DNA of 64,000 nucleotides from Sycobia sp. Sy_11 (GCA_018907035.1 JACCIC010000001.1:1713501-1777500), one strand, 5' to 3'. Counted from the stretch's first letter, positions 13,219 to 26,299 are shown. The notes: generated from the sequence alone by a model not told the origin. Numbers and translations: made by a program.

Positions 13219-14229
13219 GCTTACAGCTGCGGAAATCGGCAAAATCCACAAATTAGCTATACGCGAAACGAATGGAATAATAGAATTCCAAAATATACTA
13301 AAAAATTACTGACATTTTATGTTACGTCACCGACCGCAATACAAAATAAAAAACAATAACAAAACAAAAATGTTAAACAGCACCAATCTTGTGGCTGCAT
13401 GTGCTTGGAAATTTTCTGAATAATAACAACAAAAATGGTCGTGTCAAGATACTTTTGCACTACTCCGCGATTCAGTATAGATGAGATTGTAAAAGAAGCA
13501 GCGCAATGAAATGCTTAATATCGACAGTAAAAAGAACATTCCGGTATGTGTCTCGATTCTAGGTCGTCCGCGGAATAATGACGAAATTGAATTTTCTCGA
13601 GTGTACGGCCGATTGAATTAATATTGCCTCAGTGTTTTTGCATTAAAATTACAGATATAAGACATTGCTTCTACGAAAAAATTATTATAAAAAAGGTTAA
13701 TACTCGTTCTCGAATGGACTTTCTGCGTATTATACAAAATAATAAATAATTTCAGATTTCAGAAATAAATTAAACCGAATTAATTATAGCTATGTACATT
13801 ATTGTAAAATTTAGCCAAGATCGTAATGCATATAAAAAAATTAATTAAGCATTAAATTTCATTAATTACATTGCGACATTGAAAGGCAATGTATTTGAGT
13901 CCAATATAATGAATTATCGATCGAGATAATAATAAAGTAATTTTTTTTTGTTAATGACGATCCTACTTTTTAGAATACGTGAGATTATTTGATAAAGGCA
14001 ATTAATATGAGTTTACTAAAAAATGACAAATGTAAAGTGACTTTTACAAAATTGATTATTATACTATTTTGTTAAACTGAAATGAATATGCATGCAAAGA
14101 TGCAGCAAAGATCTTTAAGTCAAACATTATTTTGTTAAATTTATAGAATTTAATTAACATAAGTCCATATTTGATCATTTTTGATTATCAATAATAAATT
14201 TAGTTGAAATAAAAAAGTTAATTTATTTA

Positions 14230-14510
14230 TTATAATTTCACTACATTAATAAATATTTTTATCGGTCTTACAAGTACAGTCTTTATAATGTCATATATTA
14301 GCTAAAATAATGACAGTCAGACTGTCCTTGTAATAATATTAATTATTATAAAGAATATTAATTATTATTTGTAATCACAGTAATTATTATAAAGAATATT
14401 AATTACTATAATATTATTATATTATAAAGACTGTAAGACCGATAAAAATATTTATTAATTTAATTTAGAATAGTCGACATAAGTACAATTTTTAATTATG
14501 ATTTCATTAC
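14230..14510. mobile_element. Short fold-back PLE-derived element, locus 2, with 15-bp target duplication
   Basis: The inverted ends are exact over 28 bases: 14245-14272 (begins attaataaatatttttatcg) and 14432-14459. The family core gacagtcagactgtccttgt lies at about 14312-14331. The interior is a low-complexity AT repeat (taattattataaagaatatt repeated). The right side extends past the inverted end into cgacataagtacaa, the same terminal tail seen at the other loci. The flanks TTATAATTTCACTAC (14230-14244) and TTATGATTTCATTAC (14496-14510) match at 13 of 15 positions and read as a target-site duplication, the same length as at 26771/28223. Confidence 0.7.
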
Positions 14511-15598
14511 CAGGTTCACCATAAGTTCATCTTCAGTATTCATTTTTATCGTAATCCATTATAATTTTAATACGAATGAATGGTTTTTGTCAACTACTCA
14601 TTTAATAAGTTAAATACTTACTGAATGTTATCTCATGATTTAGTACTATAAATAGTGACTTGTATATTATAATAAATAAGTAATTGTTAGTTCATAAAAT
14701 TATTAACGATTAAATTTATATTACTAATTTAATTTATTTATCATTATAATATTTTTCAAAAAAAATTTGAGAAAAACAGATGATTTGGTTTACGACAAAT
14801 GTTATTTTATTGTAGAAAATAAATAATACGAATTCGTCTTTCTGCAAAGGCCGGTCAAGCCTGGGTTTAAAAAAAAACATAAAAAAATCTAAGAATACAT
14901 TTCTATAATTAAATTTATAACTAACTGTTATTTTATAAATTAGAATATTTCATATTAATTCGTTTTTTTCATTAAAAAAAAAAGTCAAGTTAATATGTTC
15001 ATAATACGCTCGCGCGCATAACTAAATTCTGATCATATTTAAATATGTAAGTAAAATATTTCGTTAGGTGTTTTGTATTCTAAAAAGAGTGACATAAAAT
15101 GAAAATTATTATAATCGATAGAGTGGAGTGCCCAATATAGTATAGCTTTACAAAACAGTTGTTGTTTAGCTTTTGAAGATTCTTATTTTAATCATCATCT
15201 ATCAAAATTAATTTTCCACATGGCCTCTATAAGCAGCATCCAAGACTCGGGGATTCGTCGCCGTGGACACGACACTGAAAGGGTACATTGATATAAATCA
15301 TTCATGAATTTCCAAATGCCACTACACTTTTATAAGTTTTGAAATATTCATAAATTAATGTGAGAAAAGGAATTCGGTTTTATCATATTTCAACAAACTC
15401 CCGTGAGATTAACAAGTTTTTTTGTTGTTTTTTTGTTGTTTTTTTTTTTTTTTAAGCAAGACCAAAGGAACATTTGAAAAATGTAAGAGGTCATTAGTTA
15501 AAGCATCTAGGGCGCGAAGTGTTTCTTTTGAAAACGCGCATTTCTCTTTTATTTTACGCAACGTGTTGTAACTCATGCATAGACTGCCGAATTGCACA

Positions 15599-15600
<2 letters not shown>
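14511..15600. other. AT-rich intergenic DNA
   Basis: No gene recognised. Holds a T/G-rich run (ttttttgttgtttttttgttg) near 15416-15455. Confidence 0.6.
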
Positions 15601-15603
<3 letters not shown>

Positions 15604-15689
<86 letters not shown>

Positions 15690-15704
15690 CATGTATGTAT
15701 GTAT
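15604..15704. repeat. (TG)n microsatellite with (ATGT)n tail
   Basis: A long pure TG tract (15604-15686) followed by atgcatgtatgtatgta. It creates spurious long frames on both strands (CVCVCV and HTHTHT), which are not genes. Confidence 0.97.
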
Positions 15705-16367
15705 AAGTACCATCGCTTCAGGCACAGCGAACGTTGGAAAAAAACATTGCGAAAAGCGCAAACTCAAAACAAATATCCTGAGATGTTTCGGTACTTTGTT
15801 GTAGTTTTTCGACTTCGCATATATGGTTGTATATACGTTTTTCGTCCATTTTTTTATATTACCAAACTTTTATACAAATTAATTATTTGCCCAATTAGAA
15901 TTACTCAGTTGGAGCCTTCTTTAATCAAATACTCGATTGGGGTATTTGAAAATAGATTTAATTCCTTATTGAGACCTCATTTAATTCCTCATTGGAATTA
16001 TGAAATTGTAATGCAGTGGCTCGTGTCCGATTTTTGAATTAAAATCAAGTTCGTTATAAGATTGCAAACGCCGAAGATTTTATATCCACATCAAGAATAC
16101 TGACAAAAAAAACTTTCTATGTTATCAAACAAATATTGAATTGCTATATAAAAAAGAAAAATATTTACATAATAATGCAAATTTGTTTTGTTCAGTGTGC
16201 GGTAAATCGCTTTATAGATGCATATAAATTATCATTCAGTTCTTATGTTAAAATTTCGAAGGAATTGTGAAACTGAAATAACGAGATTTTTCTGAATTTT
16301 GGCCTTCGATTGTATTCTAAAGAACGACGGCAATGCTGGGTGTGGCACTTGAGAAATCACGTTCAAA

Positions 16368-16368
<1 letters not shown>
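15705..16368. other. AT-rich DNA between microsatellites
   Basis: The plus frame that leaves the TG tract stays open to about 16037, but its translation is unremarkable and it has no start of its own. Confidence 0.5.
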
Positions 16369-16423
<55 letters not shown>

Positions 16424-16433
16424 GTGTGTGTGT
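16369..16433. repeat. (TG)n microsatellite
   Basis: TG tract with a single C interruption near 16419. Confidence 0.95.
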
Positions 16434-16717
16434 ATTTTTAAACTCAACATTTATCTTGAGAATGATTTTAATTATTTCAAAAAGATTTTATTATGTGACT
16501 ATCTAATGCAAAATCAATGATCATATATTAAATCGAACCGATTATTCTATAAATAGCGCGAACGATATAATTTGAATGAAAGTATTATTTGAAAATCCTT
16601 GTAGTTCTGTATATTATTCTCCTTCGGGTGTACGTGCATTATCACTTTATAGCTCGATATCGGTGCAATATGATTCGATTGCAGGAGAGTTTCAATACGA
16701 TTTCCAATTCACGCGCT

Positions 16718-16721
<4 letters not shown>

Positions 16722-16774
<53 letters not shown>
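16722..16774. repeat. (TA)n microsatellite
   Basis: Pure TA tract of 53 bases. Confidence 0.97.
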
Positions 16775-16777
<3 letters not shown>

Positions 16778-17523
16778 CTCGCTATATTTAATGTAAGATT
16801 ATTTGAATTCTGAAACAAACGACTCGATTCTGACGAGGCGTAGCGTAAAGCTCACTAAACGTTTTATTCTTTACTTTAAAAATGAATTATTCTAAACATA
16901 TCTGTTACTTCTAAGATTTTACTAATATTATTTTATACAGTTGAGGAAATGAACTTAAAGGCTAGCAGAATCATTTTTTTAATTGTATAAAATTACATTT
17001 TTTACCTCTTTGCTATTTACCTACATTTATCTCATTCCTTTTTTTTATTGAGTTATCAAATACGGCGTTCGACTCATGCACGAGCATCGAATTATGCATG
17101 TTTTGAATTATATAACTGTCTTGCCGAGAATCGCAAATTAAAATTACATTACTCACACTCGCAAGAATTGAATTTGTCTTGCAGCGGGGATTACGTCGAA
17201 AGTTCGCCAGACTGGAAGATCTAGCTGAGAATTTTTCGTCTAGACATTTATTGCATGCGCTTTTTAATTATAGTCACCTTGGGCGCTATCTTCAATTAGA
17301 ATAATGTTTTTTTTGGATGGTTTTAAATTAGAATTGTATAAATTTCTACAGAATTTTATGTACATAAGTAGTATAGAATTGCAATAACTGCAGTTTTGTC
17401 GGATTTATTTGCGTTCCCTTTCTGAACAACTCCCCTATCAAAAATAAGATGTAGATATTAGATAATAATTTTTCTTTTTCCTTTGAATACACTATCACAA
17501 GAATCAATGATAATACTAATAGA

Positions 17524-17524
<1 letters not shown>

Positions 17525-17554
<30 letters not shown>
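17525..17554. repeat. (TG)n microsatellite
   Basis: Pure TG tract followed by cgcgtg. Confidence 0.95.
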
Positions 17555-17558
<4 letters not shown>

Positions 17559-18367
17559 TGACCTGCGTATTACTTAGTTTTTCAAACAAGAAATCTTATT
17601 TTATAGAAAAGAGAATATACTTGTAATTTAATTATTCAAACCCATTATTCATAACAAATATTTGATGAAGTTAGAAACTCTTCTCATACTGAATACTGAT
17701 TTTTTTTGTGAATTGCTCTTTTGTACAGAGCCCTGATTCGAACTTAGTCACGAGTTTTACAAATCCTTAATCCACTCCCTGCACTAGAACTATAAAGCTT
17801 ATGAACGCGTCATAAAATTATATAAATTTTTCAAAATTATTATTAGTAAAATAATATAAATTCAATATATTTAGATCGATCCATTTGTTTCCCGTAATTT
17901 CTGATTTCGCTAAACTAGTGTATAATACACTAATTTAAAATACTAATAATTGTCGCTAATAATTGAATAAATATATATTAGTATATAATTTTATTATCTT
18001 TTCTCACTTTTTCCTTATTGTTCCAATAGGTTTTTATGCTTAATTCTTAATGAATATTAATTACTCAAAAATTCAAATATTTTTAAACAGTTTCATAATG
18101 AACACAGAATTATATGCCAAATAGATTATATGTTTTTATCCTTATTATGCTAAAAATAATATAAATATATAAATATATAAAGAGTATAAATAGTACATTA
18201 TACTCTAAAATATATCTTTGATTTAAGATTTCCAATTAAATAAAATAGATTAAAGCTGATTTATGTACGGGTTTTATAGGCTATAGTTTTGGTGGGTTTT
18301 CTCTAGCACGATCAATACAAATTTACATATGGTATTTAGAAATAAACTCATCTCAAGTCCACCAAAC

Positions 18368-18370
<3 letters not shown>

Positions 18371-18424
<54 letters not shown>
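18371..18424. repeat. (TA)n microsatellite
   Basis: Pure TA tract of 54 bases. Confidence 0.97.
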
Positions 18425-18428
<4 letters not shown>

Positions 18429-18622
18429 TCGGGGCCTCGTAACATTGAAAACGTCACTGACCGTCAAATGACGGATATTCAATCAAAATATCGGGCTTGA
18501 TATATCGCATATTCAGAAATAAAAATTGTTTAATGCAGCCGTGACTTTACATGTACAAGATACAAGTTGAAGGTGATTATTTAATCGCACATATAATGCA
18601 CTTAAAAGCATTCGTTTCGTTG

Positions 18623-18623
<1 letters not shown>

Positions 18624-18657
<34 letters not shown>
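18624..18657. repeat. (CA)n microsatellite
   Basis: Pure CA tract of 34 bases. Confidence 0.95.
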
Positions 18658-18659
<2 letters not shown>

Positions 18660-19403
18660 ATCCCCTGGAAATTATATTGACCTCGTCTGTACACTCGGCA
18701 CGAGAAAAAAAATCAATGCATTTCAGTAATTTATGCTTATAATTTGTCGCTAATAATTGTCCATTCATCATCAGAGAGATCCATAAATTACACGATATAT
18801 TGGTCTCGGAGACAATATCGTAAGATAAGAAAATAGTACAGTGCCAATGGCAAACTATTGGCATGATATCGAAAGTATCGCATTTAATAATTAATGATAA
18901 TTCTAGACAAATGCAATCAGGCTGACATTCGACAATTTTTTAAGGAATATGTTAAATTTAAATTAACAGTCGAATAACAATATGAGTGGGCGGTGAATAC
19001 GATGTGGAAAATAATTGACAGCCTTATGAAATTAATTTAAAATATTTCGAATAAATCAACTACTACCGCTTCATAAGAGAGAAATTCTTTCATATTAATT
19101 TTCGCCTGTTGAATAACAGTGCAGGATTAAATTCCCAAGCCTATAAATTACCAATCTGCAGTGTAGCTGCAAAAATATGTTGTATTTACAAGCATTTCAA
19201 TTGGGAATTTTGGAATCTTCTTGATCGAGGTTTCTATTTATAAGACGAACACGTGAGTCAAGCTTGAAAAAAAAAGCTTAAAAATGGAGATCCCGGTCAC
19301 AAGTCACAATCGTGCCAATCAATCAAAGTCCGTCCATAAATTACGTAAACTGTATTTTACTCTTGTTTTCGTTCCGAACTTCGCCTGCGTGCATATTAAA
19401 CAG

Positions 19404-19427
19404 TTTTTTTTTTTTTTTTTTTTTTTT
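19404..19427. repeat. Poly(T) run
   Basis: 24 consecutive T on the plus strand. No retroposon body ends here that I can recognise. Confidence 0.95.
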
Positions 19428-21133
19428 GAAACATGAAAATTGCCTTCATTTCCGAACAGCGAAGGTAATCTTTTGTGAAAATTACGCACTACAGAATTAT
19501 TGTTGGGCAATTCCAATGGCCCTAAGTAAATCTAATTTTACGCAATCGGGCTCGACGCGCTTAATCGTCGGGCCGATCGGATTCACCTCACAAAGAAGAT
19601 CTGTTTTTCGTTTTGCCGAGGACTCTTTTTAGTCTACAGCCATGATTTTCATTACGAATAATTCAGGAGTTGCACAATGTATTACGCGTCGTTTTTGTTT
19701 TTCTCTTAGCTGGCCTTAGAAGCTTAACGATGAAAACTTGTTTCATCAAATAGGCAAAAAAAAATCATAATTTTCTAATAAATTTATGGAGAACCGAAAA
19801 AAAGTCTTTTTTGCTGCGGCGCGATTATTGATTGATGGGCATCGAGTTGCAGGGGACTTCTTATTAATGATAATTTAGTGTAAAATAATCAAACTTATTT
19901 TACAATAAATTTTTTTTTGCAATCGTATTTTTGAAGGCGCAGGCAATCCTAATGTGGCAGTGCTTCATAATGAAAATTTTCTTAATAAAAAATCATTAAG
20001 TTTGTAGTATAAGATTAGATCTTATCTACTGGTCGCTGACGTCGTCTAAACAAATTATTTAAAATTGTTTAATCAAAACACTAGTTGCTAGTATTTTAAT
20101 GCAAACCAACAATCAGGTCAGTTCAGAATCGCAGAACAGAGTAAAAAAATTTTGATGAAAAAATTTGGAAAAATCTAACTTCTCTTAGTGTCTCTAAAAT
20201 TTTTCACCAGGTTATTCCTACAGTTCTTGTTCCAAAATGTTCTCGCACTACCGCTATCTAAGGCACTATTTTTTTCCGCCGAACAATCCAGTCGAATCAA
20301 TGATTATGCGCGCACCGATGAATAAGTAGCTGAACAAATTAGTACAAAAAATTAACGATCATGTATAGTCGATCGATCGTATATTCGGAATTCCGAAGTT
20401 TATATTGTTGCGTAACGTTTGTTTGTATTTTCCGGGTATATTTCGACCGCAGACCGCTTATTTAAAATTGAACTCTTCGGCGTTTTTATTACCGTATTTA
20501 AGAGATACGCGTTTAAGATAAATTCGTTGGATCTTCGCGCAACGGAGGTTTTTTTTCTTCAGTGGACCTATTATGCCACGAAGAGAATTCTCGTAATGTT
20601 AATTACGCAAAAAAAAAAAAAACTGAATATCATTAAGTTGCATATAGGAGTCTTGGCACACTGATAATTACGACAGGGCACAGATACTAGCCGATTAGTT
20701 AATTAATCGGTCCAACGTTTATTTACAGATTCTAGTACAAAAATTATTAATAAGTGTATAGTACATTAATTACCATTATTATTATCGAGGTTTCCCCGAT
20801 TCATTGCGAAATTAAATAATTCATTTTGCGCAATGATATGAATTCAAACTATTATTTACTTACTATTGTCAATTATACTTTCTTTGAAAATTAGCTTCGG
20901 GGTAATTTGATTACTAAAACCTATTATAAATGCTGCTATGATTAATAAGCAAATGCTAATCAATAAATGTTGATAAGCAAATATTTCTACGTATTGATTC
21001 GAATTGAGCGGGTTGTGAATGAGTCGTCGGAGTTGCACTTGTAACTTGTGATTTGTGTATGCATTTGCGCGCGGGCCTTTCGGACATGCCTAAATATATT
21101 TATTTCGGTTGCAGGCGATTAAAATTCAAAGCG

Positions 21134-21205
21134 TATATAATTCAGTCATCCAGAGCAGATATATAATATTATTTTCGCAAGATACACAGCATCTCCGTTA
21201 TCAGT
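21134..21205 (+). promoter_or_regulatory. Weak core-promoter candidate
   Basis: TATATAA at 21160-21166 is followed 43 bases later by TCAGT (21201-21205), the arthropod initiator core. A second TATATAA lies at 21134-21140. The spacing is longer than the usual 30 or so bases and no exon with a good frame follows, so this may be chance. Confidence 0.2.
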
Positions 21206-21795
21206 GGTTCGAGAGTTCTATCTTAATAAAACTTACTTAATAAAGAAACGTGACAGCTGATTATCTGTTTTTTCTCTCTCTCTAAATAATGCGTTTATAT
21301 GATAAAACTTCGAAAATGCTAGTTAGAACGTCTTCGAATCCATAAACGAGGCTGAATTTTGACAATAATATATTAAAAATCATAAAAATACGATTTTATT
21401 AACTTATAGTTTTATAATTAACTTTTGCTTTTTTATAAATAAAACGGAATTATTGCTTGATTTTAAATTAGACATTAATAAGAATAAAAGGTATTGTTCA
21501 AGGGACAGTTTCACGTTATTTTATGCATTTATCATTAAAAGTTTGGGTGTAAGATTCTCGGATACGTTAGATACTGTACAAAACGCATTGTAGATAAAGA
21601 CAGTAATGTTTTTTTTTTAATTTATGAATTGCAATAAATCAATATTTATAGTTTGTTGATATCGTGAAATTTTTGTTAATTTAACTACAGTTTTACGGTT
21701 GAAGAAATTAAGTACCAGTTATTATATCACGAAAATACGGATAACTCAACATTCAGTTTGATTTATCAAATTTTGGTTGTACTACATGAATGTAT

Positions 21796-21800
<5 letters not shown>

Positions 21801-21852
<52 letters not shown>
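21801..21852. repeat. (TA)n microsatellite
   Basis: Pure TA tract of 52 bases. Confidence 0.97.
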
Positions 21853-21854
<2 letters not shown>

Positions 21855-23318
21855 ATAATTTCAAATTGTATAAAGAAACAAAATTATTCAAATTTTAATT
21901 TTTCTAGTCGCATCCCGTTCGACAGGCCTTGCATATTTTGACTGTTTTGATTCGGATTCGACGGGAAGAAGATAAAACTGGGAAAACAAACTCACATTTA
22001 TTAAGATGTTCAGATATCGAAAAGAAATTTATATAAATTTTTAATCGTTCAAGATATGCTCAGATGAATAAATTTCACACAAATACCAATTGAAATTCAT
22101 TCCACACCTATATTATATGCGATAGTATAAAAGTAAATCACTGCCATATCTAATCATAAATTATTATTTACAAGTGTTTTAATGTTAATTAATGACAGAC
22201 AAAATTTTTTATATGAATTCAATAGCGGAAAATAAATCTTATTTACGTTTTCTCTTCCTGTAAAATTTATTATACGTAGTTATATTTTAATTTATAATGA
22301 GTTTATCATCAATGGTTGACTAACTGATTAGATATTACTAATGAGACAATAGTTTTGTTTCTGTTTAATTTTACCGTGGGTTTGAAATAAATTTGTGTTC
22401 ATAAAGAATTTACTAAATTAAATCAATTCAATGTTTATTGCGCTTTACTCAACGAATAACTACTTAGTTTTTGTTTTGATTTTAAAGTTTTGTTTTTTAT
22501 TGTAAAGTTATAAACTGCAGTCAAGAAGATGCGGTATTTCTCATATGCTCGTGTATTATTATTTGAAACTGCGGCTTTTTAATTACATCTACGACATAGT
22601 CTCCCACACGATATGAAAGTAAACACGAAAATAGTTACCGAGGACGCATTTAATGAAAAAATATTACAAGTTAAGACTTGATCTTATCGAGCGTAAGCGC
22701 AGTAATGTAATTTTATTCGCCTATTAAATTTCATGTTGCTGATTCTGTGCATTTTCACGCAAGTCTTTAGTAATACGTTTTTATATGAATTTTTGCACGA
22801 TAATATAAAAGCTTACAAAATCTGGGAGTTCCTTTCATTGGCCTATTAAATGTATGATCAAAGTAAATACGTCTTTTTGTAACATGCGTGAATTCTATTT
22901 AAAAATTTTTTTCAATATAATTTTTTAAATAATTAAATTTTTTTAAATATAAAGAATAGATAATTATCTTCTACAAAATTAGTCTAAAAGATTTCTACGG
23001 AAATTAAATTATTAATGCCAAATTTAAGTATGTTTACTATACGCACGAGACTTCAGAATTTTATAAAAAGAATTTTACAAAAAATTCACGTTTTAGATTT
23101 AAGTATGTCAAGAAACGACTGTAATTGTATCAACTATCAAAAAAACTACTTAACTTACTACTTATTACTTACTAACTTAGTCTGGACATAAGAGCATAGA
23201 TTTAGCATAATTACTAGCACGTTAAATTATATTCACGAATCTGTTTAAATTTTCATATGCACTTTTATTTTATTTTTAACTCCGGGATAAATTTATCGTC
23301 GGACTACTCGCATCGGCA

Positions 23319-23336
23319 GTGTGTGTGTGTGTGTGT
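23319..23336. repeat. (GT)n microsatellite
   Basis: Nine GT units followed by atat. Confidence 0.9.
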
Positions 23337-23724
23337 ATATTATAACTGGCACACTGACAGTAATGCCACTGCTTCTATCGGTTTATTGTAATTGTTATAT
23401 AGGAACTATGCCAAAATTGCAGAGGAAAACCCTTCTGCAGTAGACGCGAGTTGAATTTTTAGTTTTTTTTTTCTAATCTTTTACATTGCCTTTAATGAGA
23501 TTTTCTTAAGAAAATGTCTAAAGCCAACGGAGGGAGGAGAGTTTTAAAATTTTTGAAAAATAACCTAATTCGAGCACAGTCACGAGGTAAAAAAACGAAA
23601 GAATCAAAATGCGCGGATGATAATTTGTTTTTGCTTTTTCTCGTATACGACAGCCTCTGTGACGTGACGATTTACGGGTCAGGGCCCGCTCAGTCAACAT
23701 AATTTGTCGTGAGGAACAATTTGA

Positions 23725-23727
<3 letters not shown>

Positions 23728-23791
<64 letters not shown>
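23728..23791. repeat. (TA)n microsatellite
   Basis: Pure TA tract of 64 bases. Confidence 0.97.
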
Positions 23792-23793
<2 letters not shown>

Positions 23794-24639
23794 TCAACAA
23801 CAAAGCAAGTTCCGTTGAAAAATCATCTGCAACGCTAGTGTTCAACAAAAAAAAAATGAAAAAAAAAAATAGGAAAGAAACCGATTGTCTACGTCTATTA
23901 TTGACGTTAACCGGTTACACAGCGACGCGCGCACACGTACGGACACTCACACACAGATCGTAAAAATGAGTAAGAAAATTATAAAAAAAATTTCCTACAC
24001 TGTTGTGAATTTCTTGCAACTTGAGAAACTTGTAGCTACACTATGTATCATTTTTTGGTAACTGTAAAAAAAATTCGTATATTCACTGTTACTGAAAAAT
24101 ACTAATTTTTCGGTTCTTTTCTCTTCTTACTTATATATAGACATAGAAAACTGCACTTGTCAGGGTACGAACGAGCGCATCTCTGACGTAAGATGAGTAT
24201 ACTAACAGTCTTTGTACGTAAATTCTGCCAAGCAGAGTTTATTACATAAAAACGAAAAAACAAATTGTAGTTGCCGTGCAGCTGATTTCACGTTTCCGTT
24301 ATATATACATATATACATTGTCATATGAAAAACATCGGTCGAGCGTTACCGAAGTTCGCTCGGACATTGTTTTAAAACAGCGATAACGCCGAAAAGGAGT
24401 GGGAAACAGGAACGAAATAAACTGATAGCAGTACTTACGCGTCGTGTGATTCGTGCACTATATCTTTTGACACATATATGCAGCTAATATCTCGTCGTTT
24501 ACGTATACAGATACACACATGTATGCATATGCATCAATGCACACGTACTCGTTCGCTTCTGAGCCCTATCTCTCGGCGGTTCTCTATTTCTTTTTTACTT
24601 TACTAGTTTTTTTTCTTTTTTTTTTGCTTTACGTACGAA

Positions 24640-24955
24640 GCGCGAGCGCGCCCGCGGCAGGCGTACTTGCAGCGGGCGATAAATAACGAGCGCGACCGTG
24701 TGACGTTCGGTGCCGGACCGCGCGCGAACCTTAACGCCGCGACGCTTTTGTATAGCTGCGACGTGTGCCAGGCGCGAGTTAATCCCGTTCTGCTGGCGAT
24801 GGGAGCTGCCGCGCGCGAGTTTGGCGCGGTCTCTCGGGCGCGAAGAGCCGCACGCGTCGTCGCTGCTGCACGCGCAGTCCGAGGAGGCTCTACGATTATT
24901 ATGACGAAGCCCGCGCGGCGATGCGTGCGGGGCTACTGTACATGCCGAGTGAATG
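24640..24955. other. CG-rich island, possible promoter or first exon
   Basis: About 315 bases of strongly CpG-rich sequence (cgcgagcgcgcccgcggcag, gcgcgcgaacc, gccgcgcgcgag, cccgcgcggcgatgcg), bordered by pyrimidine-rich AT sequence. Plus-strand frames (24667-25047 and 24710-24904) translate to alanine/arginine-rich peptides, which is what such base composition gives in any open frame. The island stands out more sharply than any other in the window and is a good candidate for a transcription start. The gene it would serve was not identified. Confidence 0.45.
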
Positions 24956-25082
24956 CACTCCGTTTTCTCGGTTATTTTTTTTTTTCATTCAAATTTATCC
25001 TTTTTTTATTTTTCAATCTTTGGTTTTTTTTTTATGGCGATTGTTAACCCGTCAATGGGTAAAATTGAGAGACTGAGAGAGG

Positions 25083-25103
25083 GAGAGAGAGAGAGAGAGA
25101 GAG
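25083..25103. repeat. (GA)n tract
   Basis: GAGA repeat inside a longer purine-rich stretch (25068-25140), just downstream of the CG-rich island. GAGA-factor-type sites are a known feature of insect promoters; their use here is inferred. Confidence 0.8.
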
Positions 25104-25920
25104 GAATCGAGCGCGAATGGAAAAGAAAAGAGAATAAAGGGCTTTATGTTCCGCCGTGTTTCAGAGGATGAATGTGCCTCGTCCGTTACGGTCGTTGCCT
25201 TTATATATTCTCCTAAAGAGAGTCTTGGGTAAATACCCGACTCTGTAACTGCACATCCATGTGTGGGAAAATCGGCGCGAGATTTATGATACACATCGAG
25301 TATGCATCCACGTTTGCAATAATAAGGTCCCCGATAGAAATAAGGGTTTTCCGTATGTGTAGTTTGACCTGCAGAATGCGAGTCCGGTGGTATTTTTTGT
25401 TAAACCGATTACAGCATTGTTGAAATGAAATGGGTTGCTCAAATCAAGGGAAATATCATTCACGCTTTATACCTGATACAATGTTTTATTGGTAATCTAG
25501 AATTACTTAAGTAAAAAAGCTTTTAAGGTTCATCCTCCAAAAGATGCGTACTGGAGACCTATTGTTCGAAATTCAGATTCTGGCAATTTTTTGGTAAAAC
25601 CGAATGAATTCGTAATAAATGAGCGTTATAAATTCAAAATGTTGTATACCGTTTGTACTATTTTACTCTACACGTATACAGAACGTATTGCTTAGTTATT
25701 TTTTTCGTTGATTATTTTAGCGTGGAAATATTAGGGCTTAAATTTTATTGAGTTCAGACCATTCAGAATCTTTAATTAACATGTGAACGGTAAGTATCAT
25801 TTTGAATTTTCCGAACACGTTATTGAATTGCACGAAAGTGTCTAAAAATAGCAAAACTACAACCTCAAAAAACCATAAAAAATATGAATTTTTTACCGTA
25901 TTAATTCATTCCTGTTTGTT
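25104..25920. other. AT-rich intergenic DNA
   Basis: No gene or repeat recognised between the GA tract and the LINE fragment. Confidence 0.5.
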
Positions 25921-25922
25921 TA

Positions 25923-26177
25923 AATACTGTTAACAGATATGATCAATATATAATCAATAACAAATATTTAAGCAATAATGAACCGACAGGAAATTGTGCA
26001 AGGTATAAAATACCAATAAATGTTCAACATATACTAACAGACTGTCCAATATATAAGAATGAAAGAAGGATGTATAAATTTAAAAAGAAAAATATAAACT
26101 ATATACTGAGCATCCGACAAAGCTGCAAACCCGAAATATACATCATAAATGCTATAAATTTGAAAAATGTGTTATAA
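25923..26177 (+). pseudogene. 3' end of a non-LTR retrotransposon (LINE) ORF2
   Basis: An uninterrupted plus-strand frame of 84 codons with no start codon, ending at TAA (26175-26177). It matches the C-terminal tail of arthropod LINE polyproteins downstream of the reverse transcriptase: 'NNEPTGNC' where intact members have EPxCxxC, then 'NVQHILTDCPIYKNERRMY', the HIL-x-DCP-x(3-4)-R block, then 'NAINLKNVL' and stop. The second Cys of the zinc-binding CxxC pair is lost (NCARYK). The 3' UTR-like sequence continues past 26300 (gtagtcgctaacattcgtaa at about 26276-26295). I cannot separate the I, R1 and Jockey clades from this tail. The copy is 5'-truncated, as LINEs often are, but the frame is still open, so it is younger than the other fossils here. 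Confidence 0.7.
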
Positions 26178-26299
26178 ATCGTAATTGTTGTACTTTTGAA
26201 AATGTAATAATATAAAGTGTACATAAATTATCTGCATATTATACGGTAATATAGATGTCAATATGTTTTGTAACAGTAGTCGCTAACATTCGTAAATGA

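Larger units (their letters stand above)
9533..14229. other. AT-rich intergenic DNA
   Basis: No gene recognised. Contains T- and A-runs (10080-10095, 10769-10781, 12393-12404), a compound CA/CG microsatellite (12009-12048) and a small hairpin (13185-13218). Frames at 10317-10547 and 11049-11300 are short, have no family resemblance and are not promoted. Confidence 0.55.
16775..21060. other. AT-rich intergenic DNA with microsatellites
   Basis: No gene recognised. Contains (TG)n at 17525-17554, (TA)n at 18371-18424, (CA)n at 18624-18657 and a 24-base T-run at 19404-19427. The frame at 19312-19632 is broken up by the T-run and has no family resemblance. Confidence 0.55.
21206..24640. other. AT-rich intergenic DNA with microsatellites
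   Basis: No gene recognised. Contains (TA)n at 21801-21852, (GT)n at 23319-23336 and (TA)n at 23728-23791. A 60-codon frame pair at 23514-23702 lies on both strands of the same stretch and has no family resemblance. Confidence 0.55.

Noticed and set aside
15573..15804. HTHTHT and CVCVCV frames around 15.6-15.8 kb, and a similar one at 16232-16450
   Set aside because: Translations of (TG)n repeats on either strand.
15519..16037. 172-codon plus-strand frame
   Set aside because: Its first half is the translation of a (TG)n microsatellite (CVCVCV), and the rest lacks a start, splice context or family resemblance.
16576..16813. Frames with IYIYIY tails
   Set aside because: Produced by the (TA)n tract; same for 31296-31499, 41925-42182 and 51392-51613.
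19312..19632. 106-codon plus frame
   Set aside because: Crosses a 24-base T-run (F-run) and has no domain or context.
24667..25047. 126-codon plus frame in the second CG-rich island
   Set aside because: Same reason: alanine/arginine-rich noise running into an FFF-rich tail from a T-rich tract.
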